From the NCBI GenBank assembly GCA_944392465.1, contig CALXWR010000004.1:1-53709 (forward strand): a DNA stretch of 53,709 nucleotides. Reading direction: 5' to 3'. Made by a program: the position numbers and the translations under genes. The stretch comes from an uncultured Clostridia bacterium. Lineage in GTDB: Bacteria; Bacillota; Clostridia; TANB77; CAG-508. This document shows positions 40,338 to 50,030 of this stretch, one piece after another; the stretch's first letter is position 1, and each line of letters opens with the position of its first letter. The notes under the pieces are model-generated. The model worked only from the letters and a program-made list of their open reading frames with translations, was not told the origin of the DNA and did not search any database.

Positions 40338-42632
40338 ATGAAAGCCGGAATTATAACTTTTAATAGTGCACATAACTATGGAGCTGTTTTACAAGTATAT
40401 GCTATGCAAGAATATTTAAAAAGTCTTGGCATAGATGTTGAAGTTATTAATTATAGAATTAAAGAAATTGATAATGTATATAAATTATATAATGTCAGAA
40501 GAAAAGACCATAAATTAATAAGAGGAATTAAAAAAACATATAAATTCATAAAAGTAAACATCTCCGAGAGATGGAGAATAAAGAGAAGAGAAAACTTTGA
40601 ATATTTTATTAATAATATATTAAATACAACAAAAGCATATTATACTCTAGCAGAAATACAAAAAGACTTTTTACAATATGATATCCTAATAGCTGGCTCA
40701 GACCAAATATGGAATGTGGAATTAACTAAGGGATTTAAACCTGCATATTTCTTAGAGTTTGGAAATAAAGATGCTAGAAGAATTTCATATGCGGCAAGTT
40801 TAGGAAATGATGAGCTTCCAGAAAAATATATTGTGTTTTATAAAAGATATTTGGAAAACTTTGATTTTATATCTGTTAGAGAAGAATCGATGAAAGAATT
40901 ATTAAAAGACGTAACAGACAAACCAATTACAAGAGTAATAGACCCAACTTTATTATTAGATAAAGACAAGTATGACAATATAAAAATAGATACAAAATTT
41001 AAAGGAAAAGATTATATATATGTACATTTTATAGGAAAAGATGAAAAAACATATGAAATGGCTGATAAGATGTCTAGAATGCTTAAATTACCAATTGTAC
41101 ATAATAGAGAAAAAGGATTGTTTGAACATGAATTATCTGGAGAATTTAATGAAAGACCAGAACAATTTATAAGCGTTATAGAAAATGCAAAATATATAGT
41201 AACAAACTCTTTTCACACAACAGTTTTCGCATTAATATACGAAAAAGATTTTATTACAATACCTCATATAAAAAGACCTGCAAGAATGCAAAATCTATTA
41301 GAAATAGCAGGATTATCTAACCATTTAATAGAAGATGTTAGAATAATGCCAAAACTTGAAACATTAAAAATTGATTATAAAGACGTTAAAAAAAGGTTAC
41401 TTGAAGAAAGAAAAGGTTCAATAGAATTTTTAAATAATGCTATATATGGAGAAATTCCAGACAAGCATGAAGAAAATTACTTAAAAACTCATAATAGATT
41501 TAATTGTTATGGTTGTGAATTATGTAAAGATATTTGCCCTGTACAAGCTATTGAAATGGTAGAAGATGAAGAAGGGTTTAAATATCCAAAAATAGATAAA
41601 GAAAAATGTATTAAATGTGGATTATGCGAAAAAAATTGTATTTACAGGAAAAAAATTAAACAAGAAAAAAGCGAAGATTATCCATTAATATATGCTGCAT
41701 CATATAAAGATAATGATGTATTAAAAAATAGTAGTTCAGGTGGTATTTTTACAGCCTTATATAAACATATACTTTCACAAAAAGGTTATGTAGTAGGAGT
41801 AAAATATAATGAGGATATGGTAGCAGAATATGCTATGGCAGACAATGAAAAAGATTGCGAAAAGTTTAGAGGCTCAAAATATGTTGCAGCAAGCATAAAC
41901 GGATTAAGAAAAGATATAAAAGAAAAGTTAGAAAAAGGTAAAAAAGTGTTGTTCACTGGAAACCCATGTCAAATAAAAGCTTTAAGAACATATTTAAATA
42001 AAGATTATGATAATTTATATTTAGTAGAAATTATATGTCATGGAGTTCCATCGCCTAAAGTATTTAGACTATATATCAAATATCTAGAAGAAAAATATAA
42101 ATCTAAAGTTGTAGACTTTAAATTTAGAGATAAAGAAAAAGGATGGGCTACTAAAAATTTATCAACAATAAGAGTTATATTTGAAGATGGTAGAGAGGTT
42201 ACTGAATTTGCCAAATACAATAATTTTAACAGAGCATTTTTAAATAATTACATTTTAAGACCAGGATGTCATAATTGTGAATTGACTGGAAATGATGGCT
42301 TGGCAGATATGACAATAGGAGATTTCTGGGGAATAGAAAGTGTAATGCCTCAATATGCTAAAAGACAAAAAAATGGTATTTCAATAATTAAAATTAATAC
42401 AGAAAAAGGAAATTCGTTATTTGAAAACATTAGTGAAAAATTAGAATATTATATGTCAAACTATAAAGAAGGATATAGAAGCAACCATAAATCAGCTGTA
42501 ACATTAAATGAAAATAGATTTAATTTAATGGAAGAAGTTGATGGTGTAGAAATCAATAGTTTGCTAGAAAAATATAATCAGTTTAAAACAGGAAAAAAAG
42601 CAAAAAAAGAGATTAGTGATAAATCTATATAA
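40338..42632 (+). CDS. Polysaccharide pyruvyltransferase fused to an F420-hydrogenase beta-like (FrhB) iron-sulfur protein
   Basis: A 764-residue fusion. Residues 1 to ~375 are WcaK/CsaB-like: GIITFNSAHNYGAVLQVYAMQEYL, ILIAGSDQIWN, YAASLG and YIVTNSFHTTVFALIYEKDFI, predicted to attach pyruvate ketal to a sugar. Residues ~388-435 carry two 4Fe-4S motifs, CYGCELCKDICP and CIKCGLCEKNC. The remainder is FrhB/FdhB-like: SSSGGIFTALYKHIL, KFRGSKYVAAS, VLFTGNPCQIKALRTYL, EIICHGVPSPKVF, and CHNCELTGNDGLADMTIGDFWG with further Cys. It lies inside the teichoic-acid-type run. The pairing is recurrent in polysaccharide loci, where the FrhB half probably does redox on a flavin-linked step; its exact role is not known. 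Confidence 0.85.
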   Translation: MKAGIITFNSAHNYGAVLQVYAMQEYLKSLGIDVEVINYRIKEIDNVYKLYNVRRKDHKLIRGIKKTYKFIKVNISERWRIKRRENFEYFINNILNTTKAYYTLAEIQKDFLQYDILIAGSDQIWNVELTKGFKPAYFLEFGNKDARRISYAASLGNDELPEKYIVFYKRYLENFDFISVREESMKELLKDVTDKPITRVIDPTLLLDKDKYDNIKIDTKFKGKDYIYVHFIGKDEKTYEMADKMSRMLKLPIVHNREKGLFEHELSGEFNERPEQFISVIENAKYIVTNSFHTTVFALIYEKDFITIPHIKRPARMQNLLEIAGLSNHLIEDVRIMPKLETLKIDYKDVKKRLLEERKGSIEFLNNAIYGEIPDKHEENYLKTHNRFNCYGCELCKDICPVQAIEMVEDEEGFKYPKIDKEKCIKCGLCEKNCIYRKKIKQEKSEDYPLIYAASYKDNDVLKNSSSGGIFTALYKHILSQKGYVVGVKYNEDMVAEYAMADNEKDCEKFRGSKYVAASINGLRKDIKEKLEKGKKVLFTGNPCQIKALRTYLNKDYDNLYLVEIICHGVPSPKVFRLYIKYLEEKYKSKVVDFKFRDKEKGWATKNLSTIRVIFEDGREVTEFAKYNNFNRAFLNNYILRPGCHNCELTGNDGLADMTIGDFWGIESVMPQYAKRQKNGISIIKINTEKGNSLFENISEKLEYYMSNYKEGYRSNHKSAVTLNENRFNLMEEVDGVEINSLLEKYNQFKTGKKAKKEISDKSI

Positions 42633-42689
42633 TATCAAAATAATAAAAAATGTAAATAATGATATATAATAATGAAAAGAGGTATTTTT

Positions 42690-43148
42690 ATGAAAAGAAT
42701 TTTAACTTATGGTACATTTGATTTACTACATTATGGTCACATCAGATTATTACAAAGAGCAAAAGCACTAGGAGATTATCTAGTAGTTGCTCTATCAACA
42801 GATGAATTTAATGCAAGAGAAAAAGGAAAAAAAGCATACCACAATTATGAAACAAGAAAAAAAATGTTAGAATCTATAAGATATGTTGACCTAGTTATAC
42901 CAGAAGAAAATTGGGAACAAAAAATATCAGATGTCCAAAAATACGATATAGATATAGTAGTTATGGGAAGCGATTGGGCAGGTAGTGATAAATTTGATTA
43001 TTTAAATGATTATTGCCAAGTAGTATATTTAGATAGAACAGAAGGTATTTCTACAACTAAAATAAAGAAAGATTTAGGTTTAAAAGAACCATCAGGAAAA
43101 GGAGACGAACTACCAGAACCAAAAAATGAAAAAAGAAAAAATAAATAA
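42690..43148 (+). CDS. tagD: Glycerol-3-phosphate cytidylyltransferase
   Basis: Makes CDP-glycerol from CTP and glycerol-3-phosphate, the activated donor for the CDP-glycerol transferases nearby. ATG 42690, after AGAGGTATTTTT, starts MKRILTYGTFDLLHYGHIRLLQRAKALGDYL, with HxGH in HYGH (residues 14-17 region). VMGSDWAGSDKF and DRTEGISTTKIKKDL give the RTxGISTT CTP-binding motif. The last ~20 residues are a Lys/Glu/Pro-rich tail beyond the usual 130. It directly confirms that the cluster uses CDP-glycerol. Confidence 0.95.
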   Translation: MKRILTYGTFDLLHYGHIRLLQRAKALGDYLVVALSTDEFNAREKGKKAYHNYETRKKMLESIRYVDLVIPEENWEQKISDVQKYDIDIVVMGSDWAGSDKFDYLNDYCQVVYLDRTEGISTTKIKKDLGLKEPSGKGDELPEPKNEKRKNK

Positions 43149-43187
43149 AATAAAAAAACAAAAAAAGGAGTAATAATAATAAAAAAT

Positions 43188-43997
43188 ATGGGTACATTCA
43201 TTCAAATTATTAAAGACCATTATGAATATAGACATCAAATATTTAAGTTAGCCATATCTGATTTAAGAAAAACATATAGAGGTGCAGCGCTTGGATGGGC
43301 TTGGGCTATAATCAAGCCTGCTGTTACTATATTTGTATATTGGTTTGCATTTGAAATTGGATTAAGAGCAGGCAAAGGTGTAAATGGTTATCCATTTTTC
43401 TTATGGCTTATAGCAGGTCTTATTCCATGGTTCTATATGAGTGGTATGATTACTGGTGGAACAGGTTCAATTAGAAGATATAGTTATTTAGTAACTAAAA
43501 TGAAATTCCCGGTTTCAACTATACCAACATTTGTAAGTATTTCAAAATTTTTAGTGCATATATTTTTAGTTATAATAATGATTTTAATATTTGCGTGTAT
43601 GGGAAAATTGCCAACAATATATATAGTTCAACTACCATTTTATATGTTGCTTAACTTAATATTCTTTACAATATTTTCCTTACTATCAGGATTATTAGCA
43701 TCAATGAGTAAAGATTATGCAAATTTAGTCAAATCATTTGTAACTGCAATATTTTGGTTATCAGGAATTATTTGGAACATTAATACTTTATCAATACCAT
43801 GGTTAAAATCATTATTAATGATAAACCCAGTTACATTTTTAGTAGAAGGATATAGAAATTGTTTAATACATCATGTGTGGTTTTGGGAACAACCAAAAAG
43901 ACTTTTATATTTTGGAATTATAACATTAATTATGCTTATATTAGCAGTAATAACATATAAAAGATTAAGAAAAGAAATTCCTGATGTGCTTAATTAG
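43188..43997 (+). CDS. tagG: Teichoic acid/polysaccharide ABC export permease
   Basis: A 269-residue six-helix ABC-2 permease. LAISDLRKTYRGAALGWAWAIIKPAVTIFVYWFAFEIGLR at the start is the family signature of TagG/Wzm transporters (KxxYxxxxLGxxWxxxxP). Hydrophobic segments follow to the end, with basic KRLRKEI cytosolic tail. With tagH downstream it should flip the finished polymer to the outside. The AAGGAG lies about 16 bases before ATG 43188, a long gap with intervening AT-only codons, so an upstream non-ATG start is possible. Confidence 0.9.
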   Translation: MGTFIQIIKDHYEYRHQIFKLAISDLRKTYRGAALGWAWAIIKPAVTIFVYWFAFEIGLRAGKGVNGYPFFLWLIAGLIPWFYMSGMITGGTGSIRRYSYLVTKMKFPVSTIPTFVSISKFLVHIFLVIIMILIFACMGKLPTIYIVQLPFYMLLNLIFFTIFSLLSGLLASMSKDYANLVKSFVTAIFWLSGIIWNINTLSIPWLKSLLMINPVTFLVEGYRNCLIHHVWFWEQPKRLLYFGIITLIMLILAVITYKRLRKEIPDVLN

Positions 43998-44059
43998 GAA
44001 TATACAATATAAAGCTAATATAGCAGGTGGTAAATAAACGGTGAAAGGACAATACCTTA

Positions 44060-44800
44060 ATGGATAAAAAAGAAGTTGTAATTAAATTTGAACATGTTAC
44101 AAAAACATACAAACTCTTTAAAAGTGAGAAAAGGCGACTTTTGTACACATTTTGTAAAAAAATAAAATACAAAGAAAAAAAGGCAGTTAATGACGTGTCA
44201 TTTGAAATAAGAAGAGGAGAATCAGTAGCATTATTTGGAAAAAATGGTGCTGGAAAATCTACTATATTAAAAATGATTACAGGAGTATGTTTTCCAACAG
44301 AAGGAAATATCACAGTAAAAGGAAGAGTAAGTGCCCTTTTAGAACTAACATCAGGATTTGATCCTGAATTTACAGGAAGAGAAAACATATATTTAAAAGG
44401 ACAATTATTGGGCTTAAAAAAATCTGAAATTGAAGAACTTGAAAAAATAATTATAGATTTTTCAGAATTAGAAGAATATATAGACCAACCAGTAAGAACA
44501 TATTCAAGTGGAATGAAAGCAAGACTTGGATTTTCTATAAATGTTAACATTAGACCAGAGATATTAATTGTTGATGAAGCGTTAAGTGTTGGTGATGAAG
44601 AATTTAAAAATAAGTGTATTAACAAAATAAATGAAATTATAAATAAAGACGAAGTAACACTTCTTTTCGTAACACATGCAACAGCAACAGCAAAAGAATT
44701 CTGTAAAAGAGGAATTGTAATGGAAAAAGGAAGAATGAAATTTGATGGAGAAATTTCCGATGCAATTACAAGATATAGAAAAACAATAAAAAAGAAATAG
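44060..44800 (+). CDS. tagH: Teichoic acid/polysaccharide ABC export ATPase
   Basis: A 246-residue ATPase partner of tagG. VIKFEHVTKTYKLFKSEKRRLLYTFCKKIKYKEKKAVNDVSFEI with the long basic loop is typical of TagH/Wzt. Walker A GKNGAGKST (about residues 63-71), signature YSSGMKARLGF, Walker B ILIVDEALSVGDEEF, and H-loop FVTHA follow. No C-terminal substrate-binding domain of the Wzt type, so substrate choice is probably made by the permease. The start follows GTGAAAGGACAATACCTTA. The tag cluster ends here. Confidence 0.92.
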   Translation: MDKKEVVIKFEHVTKTYKLFKSEKRRLLYTFCKKIKYKEKKAVNDVSFEIRRGESVALFGKNGAGKSTILKMITGVCFPTEGNITVKGRVSALLELTSGFDPEFTGRENIYLKGQLLGLKKSEIEELEKIIIDFSELEEYIDQPVRTYSSGMKARLGFSINVNIRPEILIVDEALSVGDEEFKNKCINKINEIINKDEVTLLFVTHATATAKEFCKRGIVMEKGRMKFDGEISDAITRYRKTIKKK

Positions 44801-44827
44801 CCTTATAGCAATCTAATAATTAGGAAG

Positions 44828-45523
44828 GTGATAAATATTAATTTATTAGCAGCATTAGTAGTTTTTAACATTTTAATATTATTATATCAGATAATGATTG
44901 AAGTATTTTCCGCTATATTTAGAGTAGATGGAGTACAAATAGATAAAGCCAGATTTCAAATAATTTCAATTCTTACAGGAACAGGATTTACAACAAACGA
45001 AAGTGAAATAATGCTAGCTACAAGAAAAAGAAGGAAAATAACTCAAATAATGATTTTGTTTAGTTATATATTCAATATTTCAATTGTATCTACAATAGTA
45101 AACTTGTTTATTTCAACAAGTAATACAAGTTTAACAGAACTTATAATTGGAGTAGTACTTACTGTTATAAATATCACTCTATTAATTGGGCTAAATAAAT
45201 CTACAAAAATAAGAAGAATATTCGACAATTTAGTTTTACGAATAGGAAAAAGGAAGAAGAAAAGAAAAATTAATCCAATATCAATTTATGATTATTATGG
45301 AAATAAAGTAATAGCAGAAGTTAGGATAATTAAAATGCATGATAAAATAACTGATTTAAATATTGTAAAACTTAAAAAGGATTACAACATTCAACTTTTA
45401 GTTGTAAAAAGAGGAAGCTTAATAATATCGGATATTGATGAAACTATTAAAATCCAAGATAATGATGTATTACTAGTGTTTGGAAATTACAAAGTAATAA
45501 GAAACTTATTTAGTAATACTTAA
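44828..45523 (+). CDS. Membrane protein with C-terminal TrkA-C (RCK_C) domain
   Basis: About 231 residues: two N-terminal hydrophobic helices with an intervening conserved segment (FRVDGVQIDKARFQIISILTGTGFTTNESEIM), two more helices (IMILFSYIFNISIVSTIVNLFI, LIIGVVLTVINITLLIGLN), a basic linker (GKRKKKRKINP), and a C-terminal TrkA-C domain (DLNIVKLKKDYNIQLLVVKRG ... DNDVLLVFGNYKVI). TrkA-C domains bind small ligands such as cyclic-di-AMP. The family without an ion-channel or NAD domain is uncharacterised. The called GTG 44828 lies inside the AGGAAGGTGAT ribosome binding site; ATT 44837, giving a start NLLAALVVFN, may be the real start. Confidence 0.7.
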   Translation: MININLLAALVVFNILILLYQIMIEVFSAIFRVDGVQIDKARFQIISILTGTGFTTNESEIMLATRKRRKITQIMILFSYIFNISIVSTIVNLFISTSNTSLTELIIGVVLTVINITLLIGLNKSTKIRRIFDNLVLRIGKRKKKRKINPISIYDYYGNKVIAEVRIIKMHDKITDLNIVKLKKDYNIQLLVVKRGSLIISDIDETIKIQDNDVLLVFGNYKVIRNLFSNT

Positions 45524-45543
45524 AATAAGAGGTGAATCAATAA

Positions 45544-46413
45544 ATGAGTGATAAAGATTTATATATAAGAAGTGGTTCGGCGGAATTTCTTATATTTGAA
45601 CAACAGAAAAAAGAAAGCGGAATTGAAGTTCGTTTTGAAGATGGAGACTTGTGGTTAACTCAAAAAGCAATGGGAAAATTGTATGATTGTTCATCAGATA
45701 ATGTTGGATTACATTTAAAAAATATTTATAATGATTTAGAATTAGATAGAAATTCAACTACCGAGGAATTCTCGGTAGTTCAACAAGAAGGAAATAGACA
45801 AGTAACAAGAAAAGTAAAGTATTATAATTTAGATGCAGTAATCTCTGTTGGCTATAGAGTAAGTACAGACAGAGCAATTCAATTTAGAAGATGGGCAACA
45901 AATGTATTAAAAGAGTTCTCAAAAAAAGGATATATTATAGATAAAAAAAGAATGAAAAATGGAACATTTTTTGACGAAGATTATTTCGAATCATTACTTG
46001 CGGAAATTAGAGAAATAAGGTTGTCAGAGAGAAGATTTTATCAAAAAATAACAGATATTTATGCAACATCTATTGATTATGATAGTAAGTCTCCTACAAC
46101 AATCAAATTTTTTAAAAAAGTCCAAAATAAGATGCACTATGCAGTAACTCATCAAACAGCAATTGTTTCAGCTTTCTTAGATTTAGCAGAGGCAAGAGCA
46201 AAAAGAAATATTCCAATGACAATGGAAGACTGGGCAAATAGAATAGATAAATATTTACTATCGGATGATAGAGATGTGTTAAAAGATGCTGGAAAAATAT
46301 CACATGAAATAGCAAAAGAAAAAGCATTGATGGAATTTGAAAAATATAGAGTTGTGCAAGATAAACTATATAAATCTGATTTTGACAAATTAATAGAAAG
46401 TAGTGAAAACTAG
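45544..46413 (+). CDS. RhuM-family (virulence RhuM) protein
   Basis: A 289-residue RhuM-like protein. EVRFEDGDLWLTQKAMGKLYDCSSDNVGLHLKNIYNDLEL is the conserved N-terminal domain, and KYYNLDAVISVGYRVSTDRAIQFRRWATNVLKEFSKKGYIIDKKRMKNGTFF the family core. The C-terminal third is helical. The biochemical function is unknown; family members occur in mobile islands and often in defence-associated loci. It stands alone after the tag run, with AGAGGTGAATCAATAA before the ATG, suggesting a later insertion. A remarkable perfect palindrome lies in the gene (45756-45780). Confidence 0.85.
   Translation: MSDKDLYIRSGSAEFLIFEQQKKESGIEVRFEDGDLWLTQKAMGKLYDCSSDNVGLHLKNIYNDLELDRNSTTEEFSVVQQEGNRQVTRKVKYYNLDAVISVGYRVSTDRAIQFRRWATNVLKEFSKKGYIIDKKRMKNGTFFDEDYFESLLAEIREIRLSERRFYQKITDIYATSIDYDSKSPTTIKFFKKVQNKMHYAVTHQTAIVSAFLDLAEARAKRNIPMTMEDWANRIDKYLLSDDRDVLKDAGKISHEIAKEKALMEFEKYRVVQDKLYKSDFDKLIESSEN
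45756..45780. repeat. Perfect 10-bp inverted repeat inside the RhuM gene
   Basis: AACTACCGAG (45756-45765), GAATT, CTCGGTAGTT (45771-45780). It encodes STTEEFSVVQ and does not disturb the frame. It is more GC-rich than its surroundings. Confidence 0.8.
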
Positions 46414-46461
46414 TCTGAAATGTTACATAGGCAGTTGAGATAAAATAATTACAAAGTAGTT

Positions 46462-46537
46462 AAAAAGGATACATTTCCAAACAACATTTTCAATTTGATA
46501 ATGAATTTAATGTTATTTTGGGAATGTATCCTTTTTT
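46462..46537. terminator. Long bidirectional terminator between RhuM and tyrS
   Basis: AAAAAGGATACATT-CC (46462-46478) and GGAATGTATCCTTTTT (46521-46536) form an almost perfect 16-bp stem. An inner AACATT/AATGTT stem makes one long hairpin of about 75 bases. A and T runs on both sides suit convergent termination. Confidence 0.75.
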
Positions 46538-46555
46538 AAATTACAGCTACTAAAA

Positions 46556-47764
46556 TTATTTTTCTAACTTATGGTATACTTTTTTTCCTTTTCTTAAAAT
46601 AGCATATCCATCTTTAAAATTTTTATCCTCTAAAACATAATTTACATCATTAACTTTTTCATCATTCAAAGTAATACCACCTTGATTAATTAATGTTCTT
46701 GCTTGTCCTTTTGATGGAGCCATTCCAGCTGTTATTATTGCTTCTAGTATAGATATATTTCCATCAATTTTTGTTGTAGGCATATTCTCTAAAGAACCTT
46801 GTCCTTCAAACAATGCTTTTGAGGCTTCTTCAGCCTTTTTTGCTTCTTCCTCGCCATGAATTAATTTTGTAATTTCAAATGCGGCAACTTTCTTAGCTTC
46901 GTTTATTTGTTCATCTTTCAAACTAGCTAATCTATTTACTTCATCCATTGGCAAGAAAGTAAGAAGTGATAATACTGTTTTTACATCTGCATCATCAATA
47001 TTTCTCCAATATTGATAAAATTCATATGGAGATGTTTTTTTTGCATCTAACCATAATGCACCTTTTTCAGTTTTACCCATTTTCTTTCCTTCTTTTGTAG
47101 TAAGAAGTTTAAAAGTTAAACCAAAAGAATCTGAATGACCAATTCTTCTTATTAAATCAACACCACCTAAAATGTTTGACCATTGATCATTTCCACCCAT
47201 TTGAAGTTTACAACCATATGTATTATATAAATGTAAAAAGTCATATGATTGCATAAGCATGTAACTTAATTCAAAAAATGTTAAACCTCTTTCCATTCTT
47301 TGTTTATAACATTCTGCAGATAGCATTTTATTTACAGAGAATAATGAACCTATATCTCTCATAAACTCAACAAAATTAAGTTTTAATAACCAATCAGCAT
47401 TATTAACTATAATTGCTCCATTTTCACCTTCAAAATTTATAAACTTAGAAAGTTGTTTCTTAAAACATTCGACATTATGATTAATTTCTTCTCTAGACAT
47501 CATTCTTCTCATATCTGTTTTTCCAGATGGATCTCCAATAGTAGCAGTACCACCACCAATTAAGATTATTGGTTTATGTCCAGCTTTTTGCATATGGCTT
47601 GCAACCATCATTGAAACAAAATGTCCAACATGTAAACTATCAGCTGTTGGGTCAAAGCCTATATAGAATGGAATATGGCTATTATCTAATACATCTTTTA
47701 ATTCTTCATGAGTTATTTGTTCAATATAACCTCTTTCCATTAATTCTTCAAAAATTTTTGACAT
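46556..47764 (-). CDS. tyrS: Tyrosyl-tRNA synthetase, classical TyrS
   Basis: The main-type bacterial tyrosyl-tRNA synthetase. From ATG 47764 the protein has about 402 residues: [27 protein letters not shown] carries [21 protein letters not shown] follows, [26 protein letters not shown] contains the KMGKT-type second signature of this branch, and [16 protein letters not shown] the S4 domain. ATG 47764 is chosen because GGAAGGA lies 9 bases upstream; ATGs further up read MEGMML. It lies on the minus strand, apart from the other synthetase at 27376. No T-box precedes it. Confidence 0.95.
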   Translation of the reverse strand: MSKIFEELMERGYIEQITHEELKDVLDNSHIPFYIGFDPTADSLHVGHFVSMMVASHMQKAGHKPIILIGGGTATIGDPSGKTDMRRMMSREEINHNVECFKKQLSKFINFEGENGAIIVNNADWLLKLNFVEFMRDIGSLFSVNKMLSAECYKQRMERGLTFFELSYMLMQSYDFLHLYNTYGCKLQMGGNDQWSNILGGVDLIRRIGHSDSFGLTFKLLTTKEGKKMGKTEKGALWLDAKKTSPYEFYQYWRNIDDADVKTVLSLLTFLPMDEVNRLASLKDEQINEAKKVAAFEITKLIHGEEEAKKAEEASKALFEGQGSLENMPTTKIDGNISILEAIITAGMAPSKGQARTLINQGGITLNDEKVNDVNYVLEDKNFKDGYAILRKGKKVYHKLEK

Positions 47765-47800
47765 CAACATCATTCCTTCCATAATTAATAAACTTTAACT

Positions 47801-47829
47801 ATTTTACCACAGATTTAGATAAAAACCAA
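47801..47829 (-). promoter_or_regulatory. Predicted tyrS promoter
   Basis: On the minus strand TTGGTT (47824-47829), a 17-base spacer, then TAAAAT (47801-47806), about 35 bases before the start. Confidence 0.5.
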
Positions 47830-47935
47830 GAAAAAATATTATAATAAATTTTAAATTTGAAAATTTAATGAATGTTCTGAATAAATCTAAATTATATAAA
47901 TTTACATTTTTCTACAAAAAAATACATGAAAAATG

Positions 47936-47964
47936 TTGAAATTTATTGTAAGGTATTATATGAT
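47936..47964 (+). promoter_or_regulatory. Promoter of the amino-sugar gene run
   Basis: TTGAAA (47936-47941), a 17-base spacer, then TATGAT (47959-47964), about 40 bases before ATG 48005. Confidence 0.6.
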
Positions 47965-48004
47965 AAAAGCATAGGTTAATTTAATAATTAAGGGGACAAA
48001 TAAA

Positions 48005-49898
48005 ATGACAGAGGCAATAAAGAAAAACAGAAATATTTTTCTTGTATTAATAGATATTTTAATTATTTTTATAAGTTATTTAGTTTCAATATTTTTCTTA
48101 AGTGTACAAATAACAGATGTTAAAACGCTTGCTATAGAATCAGCAATAGCAATTATAATCTATGAATTAATTCTTAATATATTTCAAATGTATCGAAATA
48201 TGATGAGGTACGAAGTAGGGAAAGACTATGTAAAATATATAATAAGTGCAATTATATCAGTTATAATAATTAGTATTATTGCATTTGTATTTGATTTTAA
48301 ATATTTAAATTTTAAATTAAATATTTTATCCGGTATTTTAATTGCTGGAGCTTTTGTTATGTATAGATTAGCAGGGCGCTCAATTTTGAACAGGAGAATG
48401 TCAAAGAAAGAAAACAAAGAAAAACAAGACACAAATATTAGAAAAAATAATTTGCTAATTATAGGTGCAGGATGGGGTGCAAGAGAAATTATAATTGCAA
48501 TTAAAAATTCTATGAAGGATAAATACAATATAGTAGGTATTGTAGATGATAATATTGGCAAATTAAATCATTATATTTTAGGAGTTAAAGTAATTCGGTA
48601 CAAGATATGATATTTCTAAAATTGTAAAAGAGAAAAATGTTGATATTATATTTTTTGCTATTAATAAAATTGATGTAATTAATAGAAGAAAAATATTGGA
48701 GCTATGTCAAGATACAGGAGTAAGGACTAGAGTTTTACCAACAACTGAAGAAATTATTAATAAACAAGGTGCAATTAATAGTTTGAGAGATGTTCAAATA
48801 GAGGATTTACTTGGAAGAGAGCCAATACACTTAGATAATAGAAATATTAATTCTTTAATAAAGGATAAAACTGTTTTAGTAACAGGCGGTGGAGGCTCAA
48901 TTGGTTCTGAATTATGTAGACAAATAATGAAAAACCATCCTAAAAAACTTATAATATTTGATATATACGAAAATAATTTATATGATATAGAATTAGAATT
49001 AAAGGCTAATTATTCTAAAGATAAGATTGAAGCTATTGTTGGTAGTGTAAGAGATAAAACCAGATTAAATGAAATATTTGAATTATATAAGCCAGAATTA
49101 GTGTTTCATGCAGCAGCACATAAACATGTGCCATTAATGGAAAAAAGTCCATTAGAAGCAATAAAAAATAATGTTTTTGGTACATATAATGTTGCGAATT
49201 GTTGTGATAAGTATGACGTAAAGAGATTTGTACTAATTTCAACAGATAAAGCTGTAAATCCTACAAATATAATGGGTGCTACAAAGAGATTATGTGAAAT
49301 GATAATACAAGCAAAGGACAAAGCAAGCAAAACTGAATTCGTAGCAGTAAGATTTGGTAATGTGTTAGGAAGTAATGGATCGGTAGTACCACTTTTCAAA
49401 AAACAAATAGCTAAAGGTGGACCAGTTACTGTAACACATAAAGATATAACAAGATTTTTTATGACAATACCAGAAGCAGTACAACTTGTATTACAAGCTG
49501 TTACGTATGCAAAAGGTGGAGAAATATTTGTACTTGATATGGGAGAACCAGTAAAAATATATGATTTAGCAGTTAATTTAATTAAATTATCTGGGTTTCA
49601 ACCAAATGTAGATATACCTATTAAAATAACAGGATTACGTCCAGGAGAAAAACTTTATGAAGAAATTTTAATGGATGATGAAGGATTAAAACCTACAGAG
49701 CATAGCAAAATTTATATAGCAAAACCTTCAAAAATCACAATGAAAGACATAGAAGAGAAACTTGATATACTTAGAGAAACTATTTCAAATGAAGATATTG
49801 AACTTGATAAGATTAAAGAAAATATGAAAAAAGTAGTACCAACATATAAAGAAAGAAAAAATGAAGAAAAAGTTGGAGAAAAAATAGAACAAAAATAA
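48005..49898 (+). pseudogene. CapD/PglF/FlaA1-like membrane nucleotide-sugar 4,6-dehydratase, single-base frameshift
   Basis: Predicted membrane-bound UDP-N-acetylglucosamine 4,6-dehydratase. Frame 1 (48005-48610) gives four transmembrane helices and LLIIGAGWGAREI (first Rossmann domain). The next frame covers the rest (from about 48597 to 49898) with KTVLVTGGGGSIGSELCRQI, FHAAAHKHVPLME, STDKAVNPTNIMGATKRLCE, VRFGNVLGSNGSVVPLF, GGEIFVLDMGEPV and GLRPGEKLYEE. Deleting one C at about 48596 (ATT-C-GGT) restores VIGTRYDISKIVKEKNVD and a 630-residue protein, the exact family length. So either a very recent mutation or an assembly error. The separate frame starting at 48696 still contains the whole catalytic domain and may function. 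It opens the PglF-PglE-PglC-like order. Confidence 0.88.
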
Positions 49899-50030
49899 AG
49901 TAAGAAAAGTGGCTTCGAATTTTGTAAAATTTTATTTTGCAAATATGCATAGCCTAATGAAATTTTTGTAGTTTAGAAAACTTTTAGTAAAGTGTCAGAA
50001 TTTAATGGAACAAAGAAAAGAGGAATACAA

